Positions 1 through 5,835 of a stretch of DNA of 5,835 bases are shown piece by piece. Both the position numbers and the translations under genes were made by a program. Numbering within the stretch: position 1 is the first letter of the stretch; the number at the start of each line of letters is the position of its first letter. Origin of the DNA: Planctomycetaceae bacterium (GTDB lineage Bacteria; Planctomycetota; Planctomycetia; Planctomycetales; Planctomycetaceae); NCBI GenBank assembly GCA_947463775.1, contig CANHVD010000397.1, positions 1 to 5,835 on the forward strand, given 5' to 3'. Below the pieces are notes generated by a model. It saw only the letters and a list, made by a program, of their open reading frames with translations. It was not told the origin of the DNA and did no database searches.

Positions 1-491
1 GCCGACAATGTCGTGTGATGATCAACCGTGGCCGAAGCATTCTGGATGGCGCGGGCGATATCGCAGATGGCTTGTTCTCCATCACGAGTTACAACCGCGT
101 CGACGTAATCAATCGCTTTTCGATAAGGAGCCAAATCCAGAACAGCAGGTCGTGCTGACGGACCACCGAAGATAATCGTGCAATCCGGAAACCGCTTCTT
201 CATCCGGCGTGCGACTTCGATCAGGCATTTCGCAGACCAAACGAACAGCGAAACACCAATGAGTTGTGGCTCGAACGCAGTGAGCGCGTCGACGTAGGCA
301 TCCGCGTCGTCTCGTTCGAGGTCGAACAGGCGAGATTCCGCGTCTGCCAATTCCGGGTCGGCTACGACAGCGGCGAGAATTCGATGAATGCCATACGACG
401 GAAGTTCAACGCCGCGATGTTCGTGGCTGTCAACTTCCGGAGTCATGCAGACGAACGCGATACGTGTCAGCTTGCGATTCAGCGCGGCCAT
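1..491 (-). CDS. Cobalamin (B12)-binding domain radical SAM protein, N-terminal part only
   Basis: The reading frame is open from an ATG at 491 down to the window edge, giving 163 residues of a longer protein. The visible part looks like the Rossmann-type B12-binding domain that precedes the radical SAM barrel in many enzymes. It has a first beta strand (TRIAFVCMTPEVDS, residues 9-22), then GVELPSYGIHRILAAV (27-42), a second hydrophobic strand LIGVSLFVWS (77-86), the strand-loop TIIFGGPSARP (105-115) and the closing VVTRDGEQAI (133-142), matching the usual V-x-GEGE-x-x-I. The Cx3Cx2C iron-sulfur motif would lie beyond the window, so the radical SAM half is inferred from family architecture. 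The substrate cannot be told. The start is the first ATG before a good domain start; AGGGA lies about 12 bases upstream as a weak ribosome site, and the frame stays open further upstream without a better start. The gene is the next one downstream of the TrhO-RluA gene on the same strand, but a 217-base gap with a hairpin argues for separate transcription. Confidence 0.78.
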   Translation of the reverse strand, partial: MAALNRKLTRIAFVCMTPEVDSHEHRGVELPSYGIHRILAAVVADPELADAESRLFDLERDDADAYVDALTAFEPQLIGVSLFVWSAKCLIEVARRMKKRFPDCTIIFGGPSARPAVLDLAPYRKAIDYVDAVVTRDGEQAICDIARAIQNASATVDHHTTLS

Positions 492-543
492 GTCCGGAAT
501 GCGTCCCTGCAATCGGTGGAGTATTCTTAAGGCGATTTGCGCG

Positions 544-571
544 GGTATACTAACAGAGATGGTATTTTCAG
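544..571 (-). promoter_or_regulatory. Candidate sigma70-like promoter for the radical SAM gene
   Basis: On the minus strand, CTGAAA (571-566) and TATACC (549-544) are separated by 16 bases and sit about 53 bases upstream of the ATG at 491. Each hexamer matches four of six consensus positions. This is seen in sequence only. Such matches are common by chance and planctomycete promoters are poorly defined, so confidence is low. Confidence 0.22.
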
Positions 572-679
572 GCAGGAGAGATTCCGAAATCCGCTGTCTT
601 ACCCTTGGCGGAGTTGCTTCGGATCAACACTCAACTATGCATGAAAACACTCACCCGTGCGAGGAATACCGTGTAAATG

Positions 680-703
680 ACGTCGGACAAGAATGTCCGA
701 CGT
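680..703 (-). terminator. Perfect inverted-repeat hairpin after the TrhO-RluA stop codon
   Basis: The arms ACGTCGGACA (680-689) and TGTCCGACGT (694-703) are perfect reverse complements over 10 bp, with a 4-base loop AGAA (TTCT on the minus strand). The hairpin begins 5 bases after the TGA of the minus-strand TrhO-RluA gene, where a terminator would be expected. Neither side carries a run of T, so it is not a classical intrinsic terminator. It may stop transcription by another route, protect the 3' end of the mRNA, or be one copy of a dispersed palindromic repeat. The structure is certain; the role is inferred from position. Confidence 0.6.
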
Positions 704-708
704 ACAAA

Positions 709-2589
709 TCACGCCAAATCAGAACGCTCTGTAGTCCCCCACTCGGGAGCAGGTGCTTCGAACTTTTGTTCCTTGCGATCGGCGTCCTGGAAGGCGATCG
801 ATTCCGAATGCAGACACATCGGCGGTTCAGACGGAAGCAGCGTGTGACTTGAACCGAGCTGTCCGCCTTTCAGATAAGCCGGGTCGCCAACGATCGGGAA
901 TCCCAGATGCCATAAGTGTGCGCGGATCTGATTAGTACGACCAGTGCGCGGGAAAGCTCGGACGAGAGAGGTGCCGTCTTCGAAACGATGGAGCACTTCA
1001 AAAGCCGTGCTGGCTTCGTGGCCGTCGGGATCGATCAGGTAAATACCACCGTCTGCTGCTTCACGCGCGATCGATGCCTCACACGACAGTTTGTCTGCGG
1101 CCGGATGCCCGTGAACTTTCGCCAGATAGGTTTTCCCAACCAGACGATTCTCAAACTGCTTTTGCACAATTGAGGCGACTCGTTTGCGTTTGCAAAGCAC
1201 CATGATGCCGGAAGTATTGGCGTCGAGTCGATGGACAATATGAGGTCGGCAGGGGAACCAAACCAGATTCAAAATATTGCGCAACGTGTTGCGGTTAAAT
1301 CGTCCGCACGCATGAACCGGCAGCGGCGCTGGTTTTGACAGGATGATGAATTCGTCGTCTTCATGGAGAACGCGAATATCGGTCGCCACATCGGGTTCAA
1401 CGGACATGGGGGCAAGCTGATCGAAGCGTTCCCCTTCACGCACGATTCGATCTGGGGACAGTGGCAATGGTTCCGGAGTCCACTTCGGACGTCGGCGGCG
1501 GCGCACAGGTTCTGTTGGGACAATTATCGAATCGGCGATCCTTCGCAGCCATTCATCGCGTCCCACTTGTGGGTGGAGATCATCCAGGAACTCAATCAAC
1601 GTCATGTTCGCACATCGCTGCGGAACGTTCAGGGGCCGACGATTGAGGCACGGTTCGCTGCCTGGCAGCGGGGTCGTGACACGTTTGATTTCTGCATGGC
1701 GCGATTCGATCAGTTCCGCCATGGACTGAGATTCTTCGCGATAACAGGCCGGGCAGGATTTCCCCGGAACGTACTGCGGTAGTTGCTGTTCTTCAGCGGT
1801 GACGACCGCCTGACAGATGTAGCACTGAGTCGTCGGCGTTTCCTGAAGCGAAGGATCGACTGCAACGCGTTGATCGAACACGAAGCATTCGCCGTGATAG
1901 TGATCTCCGCCGACTTCTTCGAAGTACTTCAGAATTCCGCCATCGAGTTGATAGACCTGGTTGAAGCCAGCCATCTCCATGTAAGGCCCGGCCTTTTCGC
2001 AACGGATGCCGCCGGTGCAGAACATGACGACGGGTTCATTCTTCAGTTCTTCCGACAGCCTTGCGACGCCATCGGGGAATTCACGAAAATGATCGAGGCC
2101 CATTTTGATCGCGTTATCAAAAGTGCCAAGGTCATACTCGTAGTCATTTCGAGTATCCAGCAGATGAACCTTGCGACCTTCGTCCAGCCAGCGTTTAAGT
2201 TCTTTCGCCGAAAGTTTGGGCGATGTTTTCTGAGCTGGAACAACGCCGTCAATTCCGAAGGCGATGATTTCCTTTTTGATCTTCACCAGCATGCGATTGA
2301 ACGGCTGGTACTCGTTTGCACTTTCCTTGGGCTGGAGGTCAGCGAAGGCGGGATCGGATCTTAGGAAATCGACGAACAGATGAATAGCTTCCGGCGGTCC
2401 GGCGACGAACAGGTTGATCCCTTCGGGACTGAGCAGTACGGTGCCCTTCAAATTCAATTCGCATGCTCGCCGACGAATGGCAGACTTCCGACCTTCAAGG
2501 TTGTCCAACGCGACAAACCTGTAGCATGAAATATTGATGATGGGAGTTTTCGACTCCGGAGACGCGGCTGGGGCAGTAGATGCAGACAT
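709..2589 (-). CDS. TrhO (YceA)-type tRNA U34 hydroxylase fused to an RluA-family pseudouridine synthase
   Basis: Numbering here counts from a GTG four codons upstream (2601), which gives 630 residues; I chose the ATG at 2589 (626 residues) because neither start has a clear ribosome site and the domain starts later. Residues about 22-120 match the N-terminal domain of the TrhO/UPF0176 family (YRFVALDNLEGRK, KGTVLLSPEGINLFVAG). Residues about 130-235 form a rhodanese-like domain with LLDTRNDYEYDLGTF and the active loop CTGGIRCEKA, where Cys195 is the expected catalytic residue. A CxxC pair at 260/263 and another at 283/286 resemble the Cys-rich tail of the family. TrhO makes 5-hydroxyuridine at tRNA position 34 using prephenate-dependent chemistry. 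Residues about 331-400 look like a degenerate S4-like RNA-binding segment with RRRRRPK at 367-373. Residues about 405-620 are an RluA-type pseudouridine synthase: HRLDANTSG with catalytic Asp460, KTYLAKVHG, and RTGRTNQIRAHL. Both active sites look intact, so a working bifunctional cytoplasmic enzyme is likely. The uridine targeted by the RluA half is unknown. Confidence 0.93.
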   Translation of the reverse strand: MSASTAPAASPESKTPIINISCYRFVALDNLEGRKSAIRRRACELNLKGTVLLSPEGINLFVAGPPEAIHLFVDFLRSDPAFADLQPKESANEYQPFNRMLVKIKKEIIAFGIDGVVPAQKTSPKLSAKELKRWLDEGRKVHLLDTRNDYEYDLGTFDNAIKMGLDHFREFPDGVARLSEELKNEPVVMFCTGGIRCEKAGPYMEMAGFNQVYQLDGGILKYFEEVGGDHYHGECFVFDQRVAVDPSLQETPTTQCYICQAVVTAEEQQLPQYVPGKSCPACYREESQSMAELIESRHAEIKRVTTPLPGSEPCLNRRPLNVPQRCANMTLIEFLDDLHPQVGRDEWLRRIADSIIVPTEPVRRRRRPKWTPEPLPLSPDRIVREGERFDQLAPMSVEPDVATDIRVLHEDDEFIILSKPAPLPVHACGRFNRNTLRNILNLVWFPCRPHIVHRLDANTSGIMVLCKRKRVASIVQKQFENRLVGKTYLAKVHGHPAADKLSCEASIAREAADGGIYLIDPDGHEASTAFEVLHRFEDGTSLVRAFPRTGRTNQIRAHLWHLGFPIVGDPAYLKGGQLGSSHTLLPSEPPMCLHSESIAFQDADRKEQKFEAPAPEWGTTERSDLA

Positions 2590-2910
2590 AGGCTGGATCA
2601 CAGGGATTCGAGCAAAATTCCGGGGGAATCAGTTTTCAGGGTGTCTACGAGCAGTATACCGTAAATCCTCCTGGCTTTCTCTGAAGACACAGGGTAGCTC
2701 GGTATGATCGGCAAAGACATCGGAACCGGGGAATCCTGTTGCGCTGAGCCATGAAATCGGGCCACTGGACTCTTGTTCTTCGGTGGCATCGCCGCTACGG
2801 TTCGGCTCAGATGGCGTAGATGCTCGGCATGGACCAGCCCTTCGGCCTGCACCGGAACAATTAACGGCCGGAATAGTGAACAGGCTGTCTTCCAGATTCG
2901 AGAGTGGCAG
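2590..2910. promoter_or_regulatory. Divergent intergenic region between the TrhO-RluA and STAS genes
   Basis: About 320 bases separate two genes read away from each other, so promoters for both should lie here. The only -10-like box I see for the minus-strand gene is TATACT at 2658-2653, about 64 bases upstream of its ATG, with no good -35 hexamer 17 bases before it. No convincing plus-strand promoter is visible for the STAS gene. Open frames on both strands cross the region, but their translations are low-complexity and resemble no domain, so I do not call them genes. Confidence 0.35.
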
Positions 2911-3297
2911 ATGAGTCAGGATAAGCAGATTTTTGGTTTTGAACAGTGTGGCGAGGTCCTGATCGTTACCGCGACGGGGTCCTTCATGGAGTTCCGCGAC
3001 AACGATATTCGAAACGGCTACAACGAAGCTTTTCGGCAATTGAGTGAACCGGGGATCCGTCACCTGCTTGTTGACTTTTCCGCAATGCAGTACTTCGGTT
3101 CGACGTTTGTCGGAATCCTGATTCGACTGGCCAAGAAAGCTCGAGCCAATAAAGGTAATGCGGCTCTTTGTCACATGTCCGACAACATGAAAGACATGTT
3201 GAAGACGCTGATGCTGCTGGAGAATCCAAAGATCGACTTTTCGTGGGTCGCCTATCCTGACCGCGCTGCAGCCCTGCAGGCGCTGAGTCTTCTCTGA
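2911..3297 (+). CDS. Single-domain STAS protein, anti-sigma-factor-antagonist-like
   Basis: This 128-residue protein is almost entirely one STAS domain, the size of SpoIIAA/RsbV-type regulators. The visible pattern is an opening strand VLIVTATGSF (16-25), a helix around 33-45, the strand IRHLLVDFSAMQYFG (49-63), a helix TFVGILIRLAKKARANKG (65-82), the strand AALCHM (84-89), and a last helix DRAAALQAL (117-125). Proteins of this family bind partner anti-sigma or kinase modules and are switched by Ser/Thr phosphorylation in the cytoplasm. The usual D-S-S-G of the phosphorylation loop reads G63-S64-T65-F66 here, so Thr65 aligns with the phosphorylated Ser. I chose the ATG at 2911 because the domain begins right after it. 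The frame stays open back to a TTG at 2773, but those 46 extra residues look unstructured. GAGAG 7-11 bases upstream of the ATG is a weak ribosome site. No anti-sigma kinase or phosphatase partner lies next to it, so its pathway is unknown. Confidence 0.85.
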   Translation: MSQDKQIFGFEQCGEVLIVTATGSFMEFRDNDIRNGYNEAFRQLSEPGIRHLLVDFSAMQYFGSTFVGILIRLAKKARANKGNAALCHMSDNMKDMLKTLMLLENPKIDFSWVAYPDRAAALQALSLL

Positions 3298-3697
3298 CGG
3301 CGGCGTTCACTCCAGTACGGGGCTTTGGCGACGCGAAACGAAGCAGAACCTGCGCCATCTCCTGATGGTCCCGTTCTTCCTGTGTTTCGTGGATGTTCAA
3401 TGTTCAGGGGAAAGAGCCAGGCAAATCGATTCGCAGCTGCTTATTTGAGTCACTGCAGGTCATTCAATGATGCCTTTTGCAATCAGTCTTCAGCAATGTT
3501 GATTTCTGGCAACAGGCACGATGTTCCGGATGAATCGTTTATTGGTGTTCGTTGTCACAAGTCTCCGGCCTTAATGGTTATGAGCAGCGGGAACAACAGG
3601 CTGGGAGGCAGATCTGCGACAGATTGTAGTCAGGACGCAGCAGGCGCACTGCATGCTCACATCCCGACCTGGCTACTCTATCAGACAGACTCGCTCC
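3298..3697. other. 400-base intergenic region without a convincing gene
   Basis: This stretch separates the STAS gene from the hydrolase gene on the same strand. An open plus-strand frame from a TTG at 3325 to 3738 runs through it, but its translation has no recognisable domain, is rich in Ser, Arg and His, and would overlap the well-supported start at 3698. The only clean structure is a 10-bp perfect palindrome GCAGATCTGC at 3608-3617, which may be chance. I see no terminator after the STAS stop, no clear promoter and no tRNA. The promoter of the hydrolase gene probably lies here. Confidence 0.5.
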
Positions 3698-5835
3698 ATG
3701 ATTCAACATTCTCTGGCACGCCTTTGCGGTCTTCTTGAAGGCGTTTCTCGAACGAGTCGTCGACGACGGACACTGGCGGTGAATCGTGCGGAGCCACTTG
3801 AAGAGCGACAAATGCTCGCCGCAACCGCCCTTCAGGCATTTCACCGTTCCGGGCAAACGTTCATTACCTGGAATGAAGATACGGCAGTGACAGGTGAGAA
3901 GTACAACGTCTATCGGTCTGCGTCACCGATTACGACCGCCAATATTGGTGCATCAGAAAAGCTAACCAGCAAATGGGGGCCACTTGACGACAATACAACG
4001 TTGCATCCACGACGCTCACAGGACATCGGGATTCCAGCAACTTTCATGATCAACGATCTGGGAACTCCGCTTTCAGCAGACAAAGGGCTGTTCGTCTACA
4101 CGACTCCAACAGGACAGTCGGGAACATGGTACTACGCTGTCACTCAGTTGAACGGCAACACGGAGAGCATGTTGCTGACGACCGGCTCGAATTCATTAAC
4201 GACAGGCGTCACCGAACTGGTAGCCACTCCATCACCGGTGCTGACTGTGAGAAATGTCAGTGGCAAGGGACGCATCTATACGCAGTACATGGACTACGCG
4301 AAGTGGAATCCCACGTTTCAGGGATATGCTTATAACTACTCCGTGGCCTTGCCGGACACCTACGACCCGAATGTTTCATGGCCGATTAAACTGATGCCAC
4401 ATGCATACGGCGAACGACTCCGGATGGAGCCTTCGGCTGAATACGGCTGGCCCTGCATTGAAGTGTTTCTGGATGACCCGGGTGGCGGCGCACCAGGAGA
4501 ACGGTTCCAGACATGGTGGTACGGCTTCGCGGCTGACCACAATTATCTAACTCAGGGATCGCTCCCGACAGCAGGTCGTGTGGAGAACTTCACTGAGCAG
4601 CGCGTCTTGAAAACGATCGACGAGGTATCGTCGATGTTTAATGTCGACTCGTTGAAGATTCATTCACAGGGACATTCGATGGGGGCGTCCGGATCACTGT
4701 CGCTGGGCATCAGATATGCCAATGTTTTCTCGGGCATCTTCGGCAGTGAACCGATGACAAACTATGCCAGCAGTCCGTTGTTTCAGAATGACTTTTCCGT
4801 ACTTTGGGGCAGTCAGGCCTCCAATCTGCCAATCGTTAATAACGGAGTTTATGCCGGACCGTTAAAGAAATATGACGGTATGGGCGTCTACAACTGGATG
4901 AATCATCATGAGCAGTTGGTGAATCGTCGCGGAGACAAGATGGCCTTCCTTATGGTGGGTCATGGAAAAGCCGACGACGTCATTGACTGGGCAACACAGG
5001 GCAGACCATTTATTGCGGCATTGAATGCAGGCAATGTTGGGTACTCAGCGGAGCAGCGTTTCGGCTGGGATCACAACTGGATGAGCTTCAATTTTTCGCT
5101 CGATACAATGTTCAGTCCGGCAGACGGAGGACTGAGTGCCTGGGCCTATCCACGGAATGTTAGTTTCCCGGGGATTACGAACGCCACAGGATCCGGCCCC
5201 AATGTGCCAGGAACAACGGACACAAACTTCTATAACATGCAGTTTGAATGGTCCGTTCCATGGAATCCATTCCATACGGATCTGGTCGATACAACCAATC
5301 AATATGAAATCTCCATCAGATCAAACACCGTGGCACAAACTGCGGACGTGACGCCACAGCGAAGGCAAGCTTTCAATCCCATTCCAGGTACAACGGTCAC
5401 ATGGAAGAATGTTAACAACGTGACCGGCCAGCTTGTTCAGTCAGGCACATTGATTGTTGATGCAGACGGACTTGTCACATTACCTTCCGTAACGATCGGC
5501 ACGGGAACCGGGAACCGTTTCATTCTTACAGTACCAGCATCAGGCACCATACCGCCAACAGTGACGGGACCGGTGGCGGCGACTGTCAACCAGAAACCCA
5601 CGATCACATGGACAGGTACTCCTGATGCTGTGGATTACGACTTGCAGGTCAGCAATTTCAGCACGGGCAGAAATGTCATCCTGAGAACGACTGTTGCAGG
5701 GCTGAGCTATACACCAACAGAGAATTGGGGGATCGGCCAATACAAGGTGGATGTGAGGTCGCGTAGTTTATCGGGCCAATTCTCCGCATGGTCAGAGGCC
5801 AAATTCTTCAGGATCTCTACTCCGCCCGTTGTGGA
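3698..5835 (+). CDS. Large exported protein with FN3-like domains flanking an alpha/beta hydrolase, 3' end outside the window
   Basis: The frame is open from ATG 3698 to the window edge (712 residues and counting). The start is fixed by the leader: MIQHSLARL, then SRRRR (20-24), then EPLEERQMLAA (32-42), an N-terminal motif common in exported planctomycete proteins. No Shine-Dalgarno is visible. Residues about 45-165 look like a fibronectin-III-type sandwich (TFITWNEDT, YNVYRSASPIT, WYYAVTQLNG). Residues about 205-480 form an alpha/beta hydrolase with nucleophile elbow GHSMGA, Ser327; the likely acid is Asp426 or Asp427 (VGHGKADDVIDW) and the likely base is His459 (FGWDHNWMSF). A beta-rich stretch follows (about 560-615), then a second FN3-like module from about 625 (ITWTGTPDAVDYDLQVSN, GQYKVDVRSRSLSGQFSAWS) whose end nears the window edge. 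The elbow and the secreted multidomain plan suggest an esterase, possibly acting on polysaccharide side groups or other polymers, but the substrate is not visible. A peptidase of the prolyl-oligopeptidase type is an alternative. More modules probably follow downstream. Confidence 0.88.
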   Translation, partial: MIQHSLARLCGLLEGVSRTSRRRRTLAVNRAEPLEERQMLAATALQAFHRSGQTFITWNEDTAVTGEKYNVYRSASPITTANIGASEKLTSKWGPLDDNTTLHPRRSQDIGIPATFMINDLGTPLSADKGLFVYTTPTGQSGTWYYAVTQLNGNTESMLLTTGSNSLTTGVTELVATPSPVLTVRNVSGKGRIYTQYMDYAKWNPTFQGYAYNYSVALPDTYDPNVSWPIKLMPHAYGERLRMEPSAEYGWPCIEVFLDDPGGGAPGERFQTWWYGFAADHNYLTQGSLPTAGRVENFTEQRVLKTIDEVSSMFNVDSLKIHSQGHSMGASGSLSLGIRYANVFSGIFGSEPMTNYASSPLFQNDFSVLWGSQASNLPIVNNGVYAGPLKKYDGMGVYNWMNHHEQLVNRRGDKMAFLMVGHGKADDVIDWATQGRPFIAALNAGNVGYSAEQRFGWDHNWMSFNFSLDTMFSPADGGLSAWAYPRNVSFPGITNATGSGPNVPGTTDTNFYNMQFEWSVPWNPFHTDLVDTTNQYEISIRSNTVAQTADVTPQRRQAFNPIPGTTVTWKNVNNVTGQLVQSGTLIVDADGLVTLPSVTIGTGTGNRFILTVPASGTIPPTVTGPVAATVNQKPTITWTGTPDAVDYDLQVSNFSTGRNVILRTTVAGLSYTPTENWGIGQYKVDVRSRSLSGQFSAWSEAKFFRISTPPVV

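Noticed and set aside
388..852. A 154-codon plus-strand open frame across the left intergenic region
   Set aside because: It overlaps the radical SAM start and the 3' end of the fusion gene on the other strand, contains the hairpin, and has no domain-like pattern.
2103..2122. Inverted repeat TTTTGAT/ATCAAAA
   Set aside because: It is internal to the fusion gene with a short arm and no regulatory context.
1783..2364. A 193-codon plus-strand open frame opposite the TrhO part of the fusion gene
   Set aside because: It lies entirely antisense to a gene with clear domains and catalytic motifs, and its translation matches no domain I know. It reflects codon bias of the real gene.
2598..2852. An 84-codon minus-strand frame whose stop overlaps the GTG alternative start of the fusion gene by 4 bases
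   Set aside because: The overlap looks operon-like, but the translation shows no domain or ribosome site and the GTG is not the preferred start.
3183..3201. Inverted repeat CAACATG/CATGTTG with a 5-base loop
   Set aside because: It lies inside the STAS coding region and spells DNMKDML; short repeats like this arise by chance from codons.
3608..3617. Palindrome GCAGATCTGC as a possible operator
   Set aside because: A single 10-bp palindrome with no second copy and no promoter elements next to it is weak evidence.
3325..3738. A 137-codon plus-strand frame starting with TTG between the STAS and hydrolase genes
   Set aside because: No ribosome site, no domain, and it overlaps the well-supported start of the hydrolase gene in another frame.

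Overview
This window most likely comes from a planctomycete chromosome. The strongest sign is the N-terminus of the last gene: a short Arg-rich leader followed by PLEERQMLAA, the LE-x-R-x-(L/M)LA-type motif typical of large exported planctomycete proteins, then fibronectin-III-like modules. Sparse gene packing, few clear Shine-Dalgarno sequences and a hairpin without a U-tract after a stop codon fit this but do not prove it. I cannot name a genus.

Layout from left to right. (1) Minus strand, 1-491: the first 163 residues of a cobalamin-binding-domain radical SAM protein, cut by the window edge before its iron-sulfur domain. (2) 492-708: a 217-base spacer holding a weak candidate promoter for gene 1 and, 5 bases past the stop of gene 2, a perfect 10-bp inverted repeat that looks like a terminator hairpin. 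(3) Minus strand, 709-2589: a two-enzyme fusion. Its N-terminal half is a TrhO/YceA-type rhodanese-like tRNA U34 hydroxylase, and its C-terminal half is an RluA-family pseudouridine synthase with a degenerate S4-like segment between them. (4) 2590-2910: a divergent intergenic region. (5) Plus strand, 2911-3297: a small single-domain STAS protein of the anti-sigma-factor-antagonist type, with an altered phospho-acceptor motif. (6) 3298-3697: 400 bases with no convincing gene. (7) Plus strand, 3698 to the window end: the first 712 residues of a large, probably exported protein with the order FN3-like, alpha/beta hydrolase, beta-rich linker, FN3-like.

The genes do not form one pathway. They look like independent transcription units of a housekeeping-type region: RNA modification, a regulatory STAS protein, a radical SAM enzyme and a surface or secreted esterase-like protein. 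The most notable item is the TrhO-RluA fusion, which joins two RNA-uridine-modifying activities in one chain and suggests coupled modification of a tRNA anticodon loop. I saw no CRISPR array, tRNA, rRNA, insertion sequence or phage gene.
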